A stretch of DNA of 17,140 nucleotides from an uncultured Dysgonomonas sp. (GTDB taxonomy: Bacteria > Bacteroidota > Bacteroidia > Bacteroidales > Dysgonomonadaceae). How positions within the stretch are numbered: the first letter of the stretch is position 1; each line of letters starts with the position of its first letter. Shown here piece after piece: positions 1 to 6,391 of the stretch. The DNA lies in NCBI GenBank assembly GCA_937875275.1, contig CALNCC010000141.1:1-17140 (forward strand). The letters run 5' to 3'. The position numbers were made by a program, and so were the translations under genes. The notes under the pieces were generated by a model. The model was not told the DNA's origin. It saw only the letters and a list, made by a program, of their open reading frames with translations, and made no database searches.

Positions 1-291
1 TTTGTACAGAAAGCCGTTGACTCTGAGCGAGACGTTATTCCGGTCTATTTTGACGGGAAAAATTCAAATTTCTTTTATAGATTTGCAAATGTGAGGAAAC
101 GTTTGGGCATCAAGTTTAATATCGAATCGGTTTTGCTTCCTGATGAAATGTTTAAGAACAGAGGCAAAACTTTCAAGATAGTTTTCGGAGAGCCTATACC
201 CTACACCACATTCAATGAGTCGAAATCTGCAAAGCAGTGGGCAGCTCAGGTAAGGGAAACCGTTTATAATATGTCGAAGAAACAAAAGTGA
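1..291 (+). CDS. glsA: Lysophospholipid acyltransferase family protein, GlsA-like (3' end only)
   Basis: This is the C-terminal 96 residues of a gene that begins before the window; the frame is open from base 1 to the TGA at 289-291. The visible part reads like the end of a PlsC-type (1-acylglycerol-3-phosphate acyltransferase) domain: a strand with VIPVYFDGKNS, a basic segment with VRKRLGIKF, then KTFKIVFGEPIPY, which matches the usual 'G.PI' strand near the end of this family. The catalytic HX4D motif would lie upstream and cannot be checked. The GNAT-type acyltransferase gene starts 6 bases downstream. This pairing is that of the glycine-lipid genes glsA (O-acyltransferase) and glsB (N-acyltransferase) known in Bacteroides thetaiotaomicron. 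By that analogy the enzyme would add a second acyl chain to an N-acyl-3-hydroxy-acyl glycine at the inner membrane. The family call is firm; the glsA role is inferred from the neighbour. Confidence 0.72.
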   Translation, partial: FVQKAVDSERDVIPVYFDGKNSNFFYRFANVRKRLGIKFNIESVLLPDEMFKNRGKTFKIVFGEPIPYTTFNESKSAKQWAAQVRETVYNMSKKQK

Positions 292-297
292 ATTATC

Positions 298-1323
298 ATG
301 GAAACAGTTATAGCTCCTATAAAGAAAGAGGTGTTGAGAGAAGAGTTGACGAAAGATAAATTTCTTCGAAAAACAAATCGTGCTGAGAATGAGATATACA
401 TAATTACTCATCATAATTCTCCGAATGTGATGAAAGAGATCGGGCGTTTGCGTGAGATCGCTTTTCGTTTCTATGGAGGAGGAACCGGCAAAGAAATAGA
501 CATTGATGAATATGACACGATGGATAACCCATACAAGCAGCTTATAGTATGGAATCCTGAGGCGGAAGAAATTATCGGAGGCTATCGCTTTATCTGTGGT
601 TCGGATATCACCTTCGATGAAAAAGGAGAACCCTATTTGGCGACATCGCACTTGTTCAATTTCTCGGAACGTTTTATCGACGAGTACATGCCTTACACAT
701 TCGAACTTGGACGTTCGTTCGTAACACTCGAATATCAGTCTACACGTGCGGGATCGAGAGGTATTTTTGCGTTAGATAATCTGTGGGACGGACTGGGTGC
801 ATTGTGTGTTGCCGACCCATCGATGAAATATTTTTTCGGTAAGGTTACGATGTATGACACATACAATGCCGAAGCCCGTGATATGATTCTTTATTTTCTG
901 AATAAATATTTCCCTGATCCCGAAAAACTGATTTGGCCGAAACAGGCATTGCAAATAGGAACAGACAAAGAGACATTGAAAAGTTTGTTTCGTGGAGGAG
1001 ATTTCAAATCGGACTACAAAATACTTAATAATGCTGTTCGCAAATTAGGATTGAATATTCCGCCGTTGGTAAATGCATACATGGGACTGTCTCCACAAAT
1101 GAAAGTCTTTGGTACAGCTGTGAATGATACGTTCGGAAACGTAGAAGAGACAGGAATCCTGATCAGTATGGATGAAATATTGGAAGAGAAGAAGAAACGT
1201 CATATAGAGTCCTATTTACGAGACAGACCATCGAAACGTTTCTTGAAGCGTCTGCGTCAGGTTGTGAATTGGAATACGTCTTCTTCAAAGAGTTCGAAAT
1301 CGACTAAAAATAAGAAGAAATGA
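298..1323 (+). CDS. glsB: Hemolysin-like GNAT N-acyltransferase, GlsB-like (glycine lipid / commendamide synthesis)
   Basis: This 341-residue protein belongs to the OlsB/'putative hemolysin' branch of the GNAT fold. Visible family signatures are the N-terminal VMKEIGRLREIAFR segment, the IIGGYRF strand, and the diagnostic FELGRSFV near residues 135-142, followed by the GIFALDNLWDGLG helix. OlsB relatives transfer a 3-hydroxyacyl group from acyl carrier protein to an amino-acid amine. In Bacteroides the homologous GlsB acylates glycine, giving N-acyl-3-hydroxypalmitoyl glycine (commendamide), which the partner GlsA converts to a diacyl glycine lipid. The pairing with the acyltransferase 6 bases upstream supports that role here, but the amino-acid substrate is inferred. 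The C-terminus (about residue 315 on) is a Lys/Arg/Ser-rich basic tail ending in SKSTKNKKK, which could bind the membrane surface. The stop codon overlaps the start of the next gene (ATGA at 1320-1323), suggesting translational coupling. Confidence 0.8.
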   Translation: METVIAPIKKEVLREELTKDKFLRKTNRAENEIYIITHHNSPNVMKEIGRLREIAFRFYGGGTGKEIDIDEYDTMDNPYKQLIVWNPEAEEIIGGYRFICGSDITFDEKGEPYLATSHLFNFSERFIDEYMPYTFELGRSFVTLEYQSTRAGSRGIFALDNLWDGLGALCVADPSMKYFFGKVTMYDTYNAEARDMILYFLNKYFPDPEKLIWPKQALQIGTDKETLKSLFRGGDFKSDYKILNNAVRKLGLNIPPLVNAYMGLSPQMKVFGTAVNDTFGNVEETGILISMDEILEEKKKRHIESYLRDRPSKRFLKRLRQVVNWNTSSSKSSKSTKNKKK

Positions 1324-1781
1324 AAAAGACAGGAATGTATTATCAATCACCAATTGGCTTAATCTGGTTAGAGGAAGATAATGGCTGTGTATCCGCTTTG
1401 CGTTTTGCCAACGAGCGATTAGAGAATGAATCGGATACTCCGCTATTGAAGGAATGTGAAAAACAACTCTCCGAATATTTTGCGGGAAAACGTAAAGATT
1501 TTGATCTGCCGCTTGCTCAATCGGGAACAAGCTTTCAAGAACAGGCATGGGAGTATATGGCGAATATTCCTTACGGGAAGACCGTAAGCTACAAAGAGGA
1601 ATCGGTGGCGATAGGTAAGCCGAAAGCATGCCGTGCGGTCGGCTCTGCCAATGGCAAAAACAATATAGCGATCATTGTTCCATGTCATCGAGTAATAGCT
1701 TCGGACGGTTCGCTGGGAGGATATGCGTATGGTATCGAAATAAAAAAGAAATTGCTCGCCTTAGAGCAAAAATATAAATGA
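1320..1781 (+). CDS. ogt: Methylated-DNA–protein-cysteine S-methyltransferase
   Basis: The 153-residue product is a suicide repair protein that removes alkyl groups from O6-alkylguanine (and O4-alkylthymine) in DNA by transferring them to its own cysteine. The active-site PCHRV lies at residues 121-125, with acceptor Cys122. Before it come FQEQAW (72-77), IPYGKTVSY (83-91, with the Tyr that contacts the flipped base), and RAVGSANG (105-112, which carries the arginine finger). The GGYAYG loop follows near residues 133-138. The length fits a stand-alone Ogt/AGT with a short N-terminal domain and no Ada regulatory part. It starts within the stop of the glsB-like gene and its own stop overlaps the start of maf; both junctions are ATGA. 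It is therefore probably translated as part of that polycistronic message. No dedicated promoter is visible, which argues against an Ada-type alkylation response. Confidence 0.95.
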   Translation: MKKTGMYYQSPIGLIWLEEDNGCVSALRFANERLENESDTPLLKECEKQLSEYFAGKRKDFDLPLAQSGTSFQEQAWEYMANIPYGKTVSYKEESVAIGKPKACRAVGSANGKNNIAIIVPCHRVIASDGSLGGYAYGIEIKKKLLALEQKYK

Positions 1782-2353
1782 ACCACTTATCGGAATATAA
1801 TATAATCCTTGCATCTAACTCTCCGCGACGGAAAGAATTGCTTGCCGGATTAGACGTTCAATTTGAGATTAAAGTGCTGTCTGATATAGACGAATCTTTT
1901 CCTACGGAAATGCCCAAGAAAGATGTCGCAACCTATATTGCGACCAAGAAAGCGAATGCGTATCAGTTAAGTAGTGAAAAGGATTTGCTGATTACGGCAG
2001 ATACGGTCGTTCTGCTCGATAATGAGATCTACGGCAAGCCTGCCGACCTGGAAGATGCCAAACGCATGCTGCGTAATCTGTCGGGGAAAACGCATGAAGT
2101 CATAACAGGTGTATGCCTGACTACGCAGAAAAAGCAACACAGTTTCAGTGTATCATCACAAGTCCGCTTTGCCGTGCTTGACGAAGCGGAGATAGAACAT
2201 TATGTGGAGAAATACCGCCCCTTAGACAAGGCCGGAGCGTATGGCATACAGGAGTGGATAGGCTATATTGCTGTTGAATATATTTCCGGCTCATACTTCA
2301 ATATCATGGGACTGCCCGTTCAACGGCTATATCAAGAATTGAAGAAATTCTGA
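1778..2353 (+). CDS. maf: Maf family nucleoside triphosphate pyrophosphatase
   Basis: This 191-residue protein is a Maf/YhdE-type enzyme that hydrolyses dTTP, UTP and often modified nucleotides to the monophosphate plus pyrophosphate. It is a house-cleaning role, historically called 'septum formation inhibitor'. The N-terminal LASNSPRRKELL (about residues 11-22) is the family's phosphate-binding signature. ITADTVVLLDNEIYGKP (about 72-88) holds the catalytic Asp, and the later segments SGKTHEVITGV, DKAGAYGIQ and YISGSYFNIMGLP are all characteristic. Tyr/Gly-rich AGAYGIQ fits the dTTP/UTP-specific subgroup more than the YceF (m7GTP) one, though I would not insist on it. It starts in an ATGA overlap with ogt and is the last gene of the run. 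The gene is convergent with the minus-strand terC gene, 27 bases away, and I see no hairpin terminator in that gap. Confidence 0.95.
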   Translation: MNHLSEYNIILASNSPRRKELLAGLDVQFEIKVLSDIDESFPTEMPKKDVATYIATKKANAYQLSSEKDLLITADTVVLLDNEIYGKPADLEDAKRMLRNLSGKTHEVITGVCLTTQKKQHSFSVSSQVRFAVLDEAEIEHYVEKYRPLDKAGAYGIQEWIGYIAVEYISGSYFNIMGLPVQRLYQELKKF

Positions 2354-2380
2354 TATGTTACGCATCCAACGATATTGTGC

Positions 2381-3220
2381 TTACTTTTTCTGTTTTTTGT
2401 TGTCTATAATTTCCGAATCGTGTAGTTTTACCGATTTTGATTTCTTTCGCAATTTTAGATTCAAAGTTTCAACTAACAGCGAGAATGCTATCGCGAAATA
2501 GATATATCCCTTAGGAATTTCTCCAACTTCACTGTCTAATATTCTCAGGTGGGACAGGTGCGCCGACTCAACAAGTAACATGACTCCGATGAGAATGAGG
2601 AACGAAAGTGCCAACATCTGTATTGTAGGGTGTTGATTGACAAATTTGCTGACCGGGTTGGAGAATAGCATCATAACAAGAACCGCTATCACAACAGCGC
2701 AGACCATTATAGTCATGGCACCCATATAACCAAATTCGCTAAAACTGACCATCCCTACGGCTGTGAGGACACTGTCGAACGAAAAGACGACATCCAATAA
2801 TACTATTTGCGTGATGATACCCCAAAAGTTGGCGTGTTTTGCTTTTATCTCAGTCGATTCGTTTACGCCCTCCAACTTGTGATGTATTTCGGTTACACTT
2901 TTATAGAGAAGGAATAAACCTCCCAAGAGGATAATAATACTCTGACCGCTGACCGAAAAGCTCAGTGTTTCCGACTCAAAACCGAATATCGGTTTGGTCA
3001 GTTGCATAAGCCACGAAATGCAGAACAGTAGCGCGATGCGGAAAAGCATGGCGAGCAACAGTCCCGTTGTACGAGCTTTGGCTTGCTGGTCGAGAGGTAG
3101 TTTCGATGACATTATAGACAGAAAGACAATGTTATCTATTCCCAATACAATTTCGAGGAAAGCCAACGTAAGTAAAGCTAACCACGCCTTGAGGCTTATG
3201 AATACTTCTAAAAATTCCAT
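2381..3220 (-). CDS. TerC family integral membrane protein (YkoY/Alx-like)
   Basis: This 279-residue polytopic membrane protein belongs to the TerC family. Its two repeated acidic membrane motifs are visible: EIVLGIDNIVFLS (about residues 23-35) and LLDVVFSFDSVLTAVGM (about 141-157). Each carries the conserved acidic residues that define TerC. Around seven to eight hydrophobic stretches alternate with short loops, and the C-terminus is cytoplasmic-looking and very basic (KLRKKSKSVK). Characterised relatives (Alx/MntP-linked TerC, YkoY, YceF) export Mn2+ or help metalate secreted enzymes; the older tellurite-resistance name reflects only some members. It is divergent from surE and convergent with maf, and no ter gene cluster is present, so metal (Mn) homeostasis is the likelier job. 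A possible promoter sits about 20 bases upstream, leaving no room for a yybP-ykoY-type manganese riboswitch. The substrate is inferred from the family. Confidence 0.9.
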   Translation of the reverse strand: MEFLEVFISLKAWLALLTLAFLEIVLGIDNIVFLSIMSSKLPLDQQAKARTTGLLLAMLFRIALLFCISWLMQLTKPIFGFESETLSFSVSGQSIIILLGGLFLLYKSVTEIHHKLEGVNESTEIKAKHANFWGIITQIVLLDVVFSFDSVLTAVGMVSFSEFGYMGAMTIMVCAVVIAVLVMMLFSNPVSKFVNQHPTIQMLALSFLILIGVMLLVESAHLSHLRILDSEVGEIPKGYIYFAIAFSLLVETLNLKLRKKSKSVKLHDSEIIDNKKQKK

Positions 3221-3236
3221 TCTTTATATTTTCCCA

Positions 3237-3244
3237 CAAAATTA
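3237..3244 (-). promoter_or_regulatory. Candidate -7 box for the terC gene
   Basis: Read on the minus strand these eight bases are TAATTTTG, a match to the Bacteroidetes TAnnTTTG -7 element, about 17 bases before the terC start codon. No convincing -33 TTTG is seen at the right spacing, only an AT-rich stretch, so the call is tentative. Confidence 0.35.
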
Positions 3245-3294
3245 AATAAAAAGCAATGAATAAAGATGTTTTAACTTTATTTTTCGGGGCATGG

Positions 3295-3324
3295 TTCGAT
3301 TTGGGAAATAAACATGTAAATTTG
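3295..3324 (+). promoter_or_regulatory. Candidate promoter of surE–lpxB
   Basis: TAAATTTG at 3317-3324 matches the Bacteroidetes -7 consensus exactly. A TTCG resembling the -33 TTTG lies 18 bases before it at 3295-3298. It would give a leader of roughly 30-35 bases before the surE start codon. Confidence 0.5.
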
Positions 3325-3363
3325 ATGCTTTGTTTGTAGAATTAAAATATTACAAATCAATAT

Positions 3364-4131
3364 ATGAGTATTAAACAACCATTGATATTTATTACAAACG
3401 ATGATGGTTATCAGGCAAAAGGCATTCAGATGCTGATAGAAGCAGTAAGATCATTGGGCGAAATTGTAGTAGTTGCTCCCGACGGACCACGTTCGGGTAT
3501 GTCGAGTGCCATTACATCACTGCAACCATTGCGTGTATCCAAAATCAAAGAAACCGAAAATCTGAAAATATATTCGTGCACAGGTACACCTGTCGATTGT
3601 GTCAAGTTGGGCTTGAGCGAGTTTGTAGATCGTAAACCCGACGTGTTGATTTCCGGCATTAATCATGGAGTGAACTCTGCGGTGAGTGTACTATATTCGG
3701 GGACGATGGGAGCAGCTATGGAAGGTTGTCTTTTCAAGGTCGCATCAATCGGCTTCTCGTTAGACGACCATTCGGCGGATGCCGACTTCAGCGCATGCCG
3801 AAAGGTTGTGCATACCATGACCCGAAAAGTAATAAAAGAAGGACTGCCTGTCGGCACTTGCCTGAATGTGAATATACCGAAAGAATATAAAGGTGTACGC
3901 CTGGCTCGTCAGGCTAAAGGACAATGGGTGGAAGAATATACAAAATCGAAAGATGGAGCAGGAAAGGATATCTATTGGCTGACAGGGCATTTCGAAAATG
4001 ACGAACCCCAAGACCCTTCTACCGACGAATGGGCGATAGACAACGGATACATATCAGTTGTTCCCACAAAGATAGATATGACTGATCATAATTATATCTC
4101 GGAAAAGCGGGATTGGGAAAATCTGATTTAA
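3364..4131 (+). CDS. surE: 5'/3'-nucleotidase SurE
   Basis: The 255-residue product is the stationary-phase survival phosphatase SurE, a metal-dependent nucleotidase acting on 5'- and 3'-nucleoside monophosphates and, in some species, short polyphosphate. The metal-binding set is complete: Asp13-Asp14 in ITNDDG, Ser44 in the GPRSGMSSA loop, and Asn100 in SGINHGVN. The CTGTPVDCV segment (72-80) and SGTMGAAMEG (112-121) are also family hallmarks. The length is normal. It starts at 3364 with the A-rich, Shine-Dalgarno-free upstream region usual here. Only one base separates its stop from the lpxB start, so the two are surely co-transcribed and probably coupled. The surE–lpxB pairing is, as I recall, common in Bacteroidales. 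No functional link between nucleotide salvage and lipid A synthesis is established by this adjacency. Confidence 0.96.
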   Translation: MSIKQPLIFITNDDGYQAKGIQMLIEAVRSLGEIVVVAPDGPRSGMSSAITSLQPLRVSKIKETENLKIYSCTGTPVDCVKLGLSEFVDRKPDVLISGINHGVNSAVSVLYSGTMGAAMEGCLFKVASIGFSLDDHSADADFSACRKVVHTMTRKVIKEGLPVGTCLNVNIPKEYKGVRLARQAKGQWVEEYTKSKDGAGKDIYWLTGHFENDEPQDPSTDEWAIDNGYISVVPTKIDMTDHNYISEKRDWENLI

Positions 4132-4132
4132 T

Positions 4133-5260
4133 ATGAAATATTTTATTGTTGCCGGAGAGGCATCGGGCGATTTGCATGCATCTAACCTGATGAAGGCATT
4201 GAAAGAAGAAGATCCTGCTGCCGAATTTGCATTTTTTGGTGGAGATTTGATGTTGGCTCAAGGCGGACGATTGATAAAACATTATCGCGAATTGGCTTTT
4301 ATGGGATTTATTCCGGTATTGCTCAATCTGAGGACGATACTGAAGAATATGAAGATATGCCAAAAAGAGATTCTGAATTTTAACCCCGACAGGTTGATAC
4401 TTGTCGACTATCCCGGATTTAATCTCAAAATAGCAAAGTACGTTCATACACATACCGATATACCTGTATATTATTATATATCGCCCAAAGTGTGGGCTTG
4501 GAAGGAATATCGGGTAAAGTCGTTCAAAAAATATGTCGACCGCATGTTCTGCATATTGCCTTTCGAAGTAGATTTTTTCAAAAAGCACAACTACAAGGTT
4601 GAATATGTTGGCAATCCGACAGTAGATGCTGTGGCAGACTATTTTGACAAAAACGCATCGGACACCAAAGAACTTTTTTATAAAGAGAACAATCTTGACT
4701 GCAAACCAATAGTTGCTTTGCTTGCCGGAAGCAGAAGGCAAGAAATAAAGGACAACTTGCCTCACATGTTAGAGTCTATAAAAAAATACGATGACTATCA
4801 GTTTGTGATAGCCGGCGCGCCGGGAATAGAAACGGATTATTATCAACAATATATAAGTGCCTATTCGTGCCGAGTTGTGTTCGGACAAACATACCGATTG
4901 TTGCGTTATGCCGATTTGGCACTGGTTACGTCGGGAACTGCTACTTTGGAAACTGCGCTGTTTCGAGTACCTCAGGTTGTTTGTTATAAAACCCCAATAC
5001 CGCAAATCGTATATTGGGTATTCAAAAACGTTCTGCATACCAAATACATCTCCCTCGTGAATCTGATAGCCGATAAGGAGATTGTGCAAGAGTTGTTCTC
5101 GAAATTTTTCTCTGTTGAGGCAATCAGAAAAGAAGTTGATCGGCTGTTGAATGATGAGTCTTATAAAGCAAAAATGATTGAAGGTTATGATAAAGTAATC
5201 TCCATACTTGGTCAGCCCGGAGCGTCGTCTTGTGCCGCAAAGAAAATGTTGGATAAATAA
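4133..5260 (+). CDS. lpxB: Lipid-A-disaccharide synthase
   Basis: This 375-residue GT19 glycosyltransferase joins UDP-2,3-diacylglucosamine to lipid X to form the beta-1,6-linked disaccharide of lipid A. It works at the cytoplasmic face of the inner membrane. Motifs in order are the N-terminal GEASGD (residues 8-13), LVDYPGFNLKIA (about 91-102), YYISPKVWAWKEYR, LPFE, VGNPTVDAV, LLAGSRRQEI (the nucleotide-sugar side) and TSGTATLETAL (donor-binding loop). The length agrees with typical LpxB (about 375-385). The gene presupposes an outer membrane with LPS or lipooligosaccharide, consistent with a Gram-negative Bacteroidales host. It follows surE by a single base. The rest of the Raetz pathway is not in the window. 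No terminator hairpin is visible in the 228 bases downstream. Confidence 0.97.
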   Translation: MKYFIVAGEASGDLHASNLMKALKEEDPAAEFAFFGGDLMLAQGGRLIKHYRELAFMGFIPVLLNLRTILKNMKICQKEILNFNPDRLILVDYPGFNLKIAKYVHTHTDIPVYYYISPKVWAWKEYRVKSFKKYVDRMFCILPFEVDFFKKHNYKVEYVGNPTVDAVADYFDKNASDTKELFYKENNLDCKPIVALLAGSRRQEIKDNLPHMLESIKKYDDYQFVIAGAPGIETDYYQQYISAYSCRVVFGQTYRLLRYADLALVTSGTATLETALFRVPQVVCYKTPIPQIVYWVFKNVLHTKYISLVNLIADKEIVQELFSKFFSVEAIRKEVDRLLNDESYKAKMIEGYDKVISILGQPGASSCAAKKMLDK

Positions 5261-5427
5261 TTGACAGTAGAGAACGGACAAAAAGGCGCAGGAGAAATCG
5301 GCAAAAAAGGACGTATCCATTGTTGTATTTACACCTCTGTTTCAATTATAGTTAGGGTGGTTTCGGTGGCTTAGTTCCGCAGATGAATTTTTAAAACAAA
5401 AAAGAGAAAGCAATAAGACGCCAAAAG

Positions 5428-5459
5428 TTTTATGATAAAGAAAACTTTTCTTACCTTTG
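5428..5459 (+). promoter_or_regulatory. Candidate promoter of yceD–rpmF
   Basis: TACCTTTG at 5452-5459 is an exact Bacteroidetes -7 box (TAnnTTTG). TTTTATG at 5428-5434 is a plausible -33 region at about the right distance. Transcription would start near 5465, leaving a leader of about 25 bases before the start codon at 5489. Confidence 0.62.
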
Positions 5460-5488
5460 CGCCGTCTTGTGGCTTTTTTTGAAAAGTA

Positions 5489-6073
5489 ATGGGTAAATAT
5501 AGTTTATATAAAGTTCCTTTAAGGTCTCTACCGGAAGGTAAGAGCCTGTTTGATTATCAACTTGATGACAAATACTTTGCTTTGTTGGATGATGGTTCGG
5601 CAGAGATAAAGAAAGGAAGTGTGAGCGTAGAGTTGGTTTTGAAAAAAGCCAATAATATATTCGAACTGAATTTTACGATTCATGGCGAAGTGAAAGTTCC
5701 GTGCGACAGATGCTTAGACAATATTAGCATGGATGTTGACACTGAAAATCGCTTGATTGTAAAATATGGACAAGAGTACTCGGAAGAAAGCGATGAGATA
5801 GTTGTTATTCCGGAAGAAGACGGGGAAATCAATATCGCATGGTTCTTATACGAATTCATTTTATTGAGTATCCCAATGAAACGTGTTCACGCTCCGGGAG
5901 AATGCAACAAGACAATGTCTTCTAAATTGAAGAAATATAAGGCGACATCCCCTTCTGAAGATGATGACGATGACTCGGAAGATGATGACTTAGCTGATGA
6001 CTCGGCGGGCAGTGACGACTCTGGAGATTCGAGATGGGATACGCTGAAAGGTCTGAAGTTTGAAGACGAATAA
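5489..6073 (+). CDS. yceD: YceD/DUF177 family protein (23S rRNA accumulation)
   Basis: The 194-residue protein is a DUF177/YceD member. Bacterial and chloroplast relatives are needed for normal 23S rRNA maturation or accumulation, and the gene typically sits just before rpmF, as here. Visible signatures are VPCDRCLDNI with a CxxC pair (Cys72, Cys75), a third cysteine in HAPGECN (Cys139), and the conserved C-terminal RWDTLKGLK (182-190). The two cysteine sites suggest a metal or structural site. Between residues 157 and 180 lies a highly acidic low-complexity linker, mostly Asp and Ser, just before the C-terminal motif; it may be disordered and RNA-avoiding or bind basic ribosomal proteins. 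A strong promoter-like element precedes it, and L32 starts 62 bases after its stop. The family call is secure; the rRNA role is by homology. Confidence 0.88.
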   Translation: MGKYSLYKVPLRSLPEGKSLFDYQLDDKYFALLDDGSAEIKKGSVSVELVLKKANNIFELNFTIHGEVKVPCDRCLDNISMDVDTENRLIVKYGQEYSEESDEIVVIPEEDGEINIAWFLYEFILLSIPMKRVHAPGECNKTMSSKLKKYKATSPSEDDDDDSEDDDLADDSAGSDDSGDSRWDTLKGLKFEDE

Positions 6074-6135
6074 AAAAATGTGATATTATAACGCAGATAA
6101 ATTAAGTATACAACAAATTAAAATTATAAATAGAA

Positions 6136-6321
6136 ATGGCACATCCGAAACGAAAACAGTCGAAATCAAGAACAGCTAAGAGAAGAACTCACGACAACGC
6201 AGTAACTCCAACATTAGCGGTATGTTCAAACTGTGGTTCATGGCACGTTTTCCATACAGTATGCTCCGAATGCGGATACTATCGTGGAAAGCTCGCTATC
6301 GAAAAAGAAGCGGCAGTTTAA
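6136..6321 (+). CDS. rpmF: 50S ribosomal protein L32
   Basis: This 61-residue basic protein is L32 of the large ribosomal subunit. It begins MAHPKRKQSKSRT, the conserved N-terminal arm that reaches into the rRNA. It then carries a four-cysteine zinc ribbon (Cys30, Cys33, Cys43, Cys46 in CSNC and CSEC), so it is the zinc-binding form rather than the cysteine-free paralogue. The DUF177 gene just upstream is its usual partner. The start codon is preceded by AAATAGAA, which is A-rich with no Shine-Dalgarno, as expected for a highly expressed Bacteroidetes gene. An intrinsic terminator follows within about 20 bases of the stop, so the L32 message probably ends there. Confidence 0.98.
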   Translation: MAHPKRKQSKSRTAKRRTHDNAVTPTLAVCSNCGSWHVFHTVCSECGYYRGKLAIEKEAAV

Positions 6322-6341
6322 TCTCTTGAATGAGAATATTA

Positions 6342-6369
6342 GCCCTAATCAGTTAGGGCATTTTTTTTT
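6342..6369 (+). terminator. Intrinsic terminator after rpmF
   Basis: GCCCTAA at 6342-6348 pairs perfectly with TTAGGGC at 6353-6359 around a TCAG loop. A run of nine T follows at 6361-6369. It lies between rpmF and fabH and ends 22 bases before the fabH start codon. Confidence 0.88.
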
Positions 6370-6391
6370 AATAACAAGAAAATAAAAAATA

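Noticed and set aside
64..651. A 195-codon minus-strand frame across the acyltransferase genes
   Set aside because: It is antisense to two well-supported genes, and its translation resembles no family I know; it is a shadow frame.
3221..3363. A possible yybP-ykoY manganese riboswitch before terC
   Set aside because: The candidate terC promoter leaves a leader of only about 10 bases and I see no conserved riboswitch helices.
4019..4765. A 248-codon minus-strand frame opposite surE and lpxB
   Set aside because: Long by chance; rich in Cys, Tyr and Phe as expected from the antisense of a coding region, and lpxB on the other strand has all its motifs.
5461..5480. GCC…GGC hairpin followed by T7 before yceD, resembling a terminator
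   Set aside because: It has only a 3-base-pair stem and coincides with the predicted transcription start, so it cannot terminate that transcript; it is too weak to end lpxB.
5261..5488. A possible small RNA or small gene between lpxB and yceD
   Set aside because: No open frame with a family match and no stable hairpin is visible; apart from the yceD promoter the stretch shows nothing.
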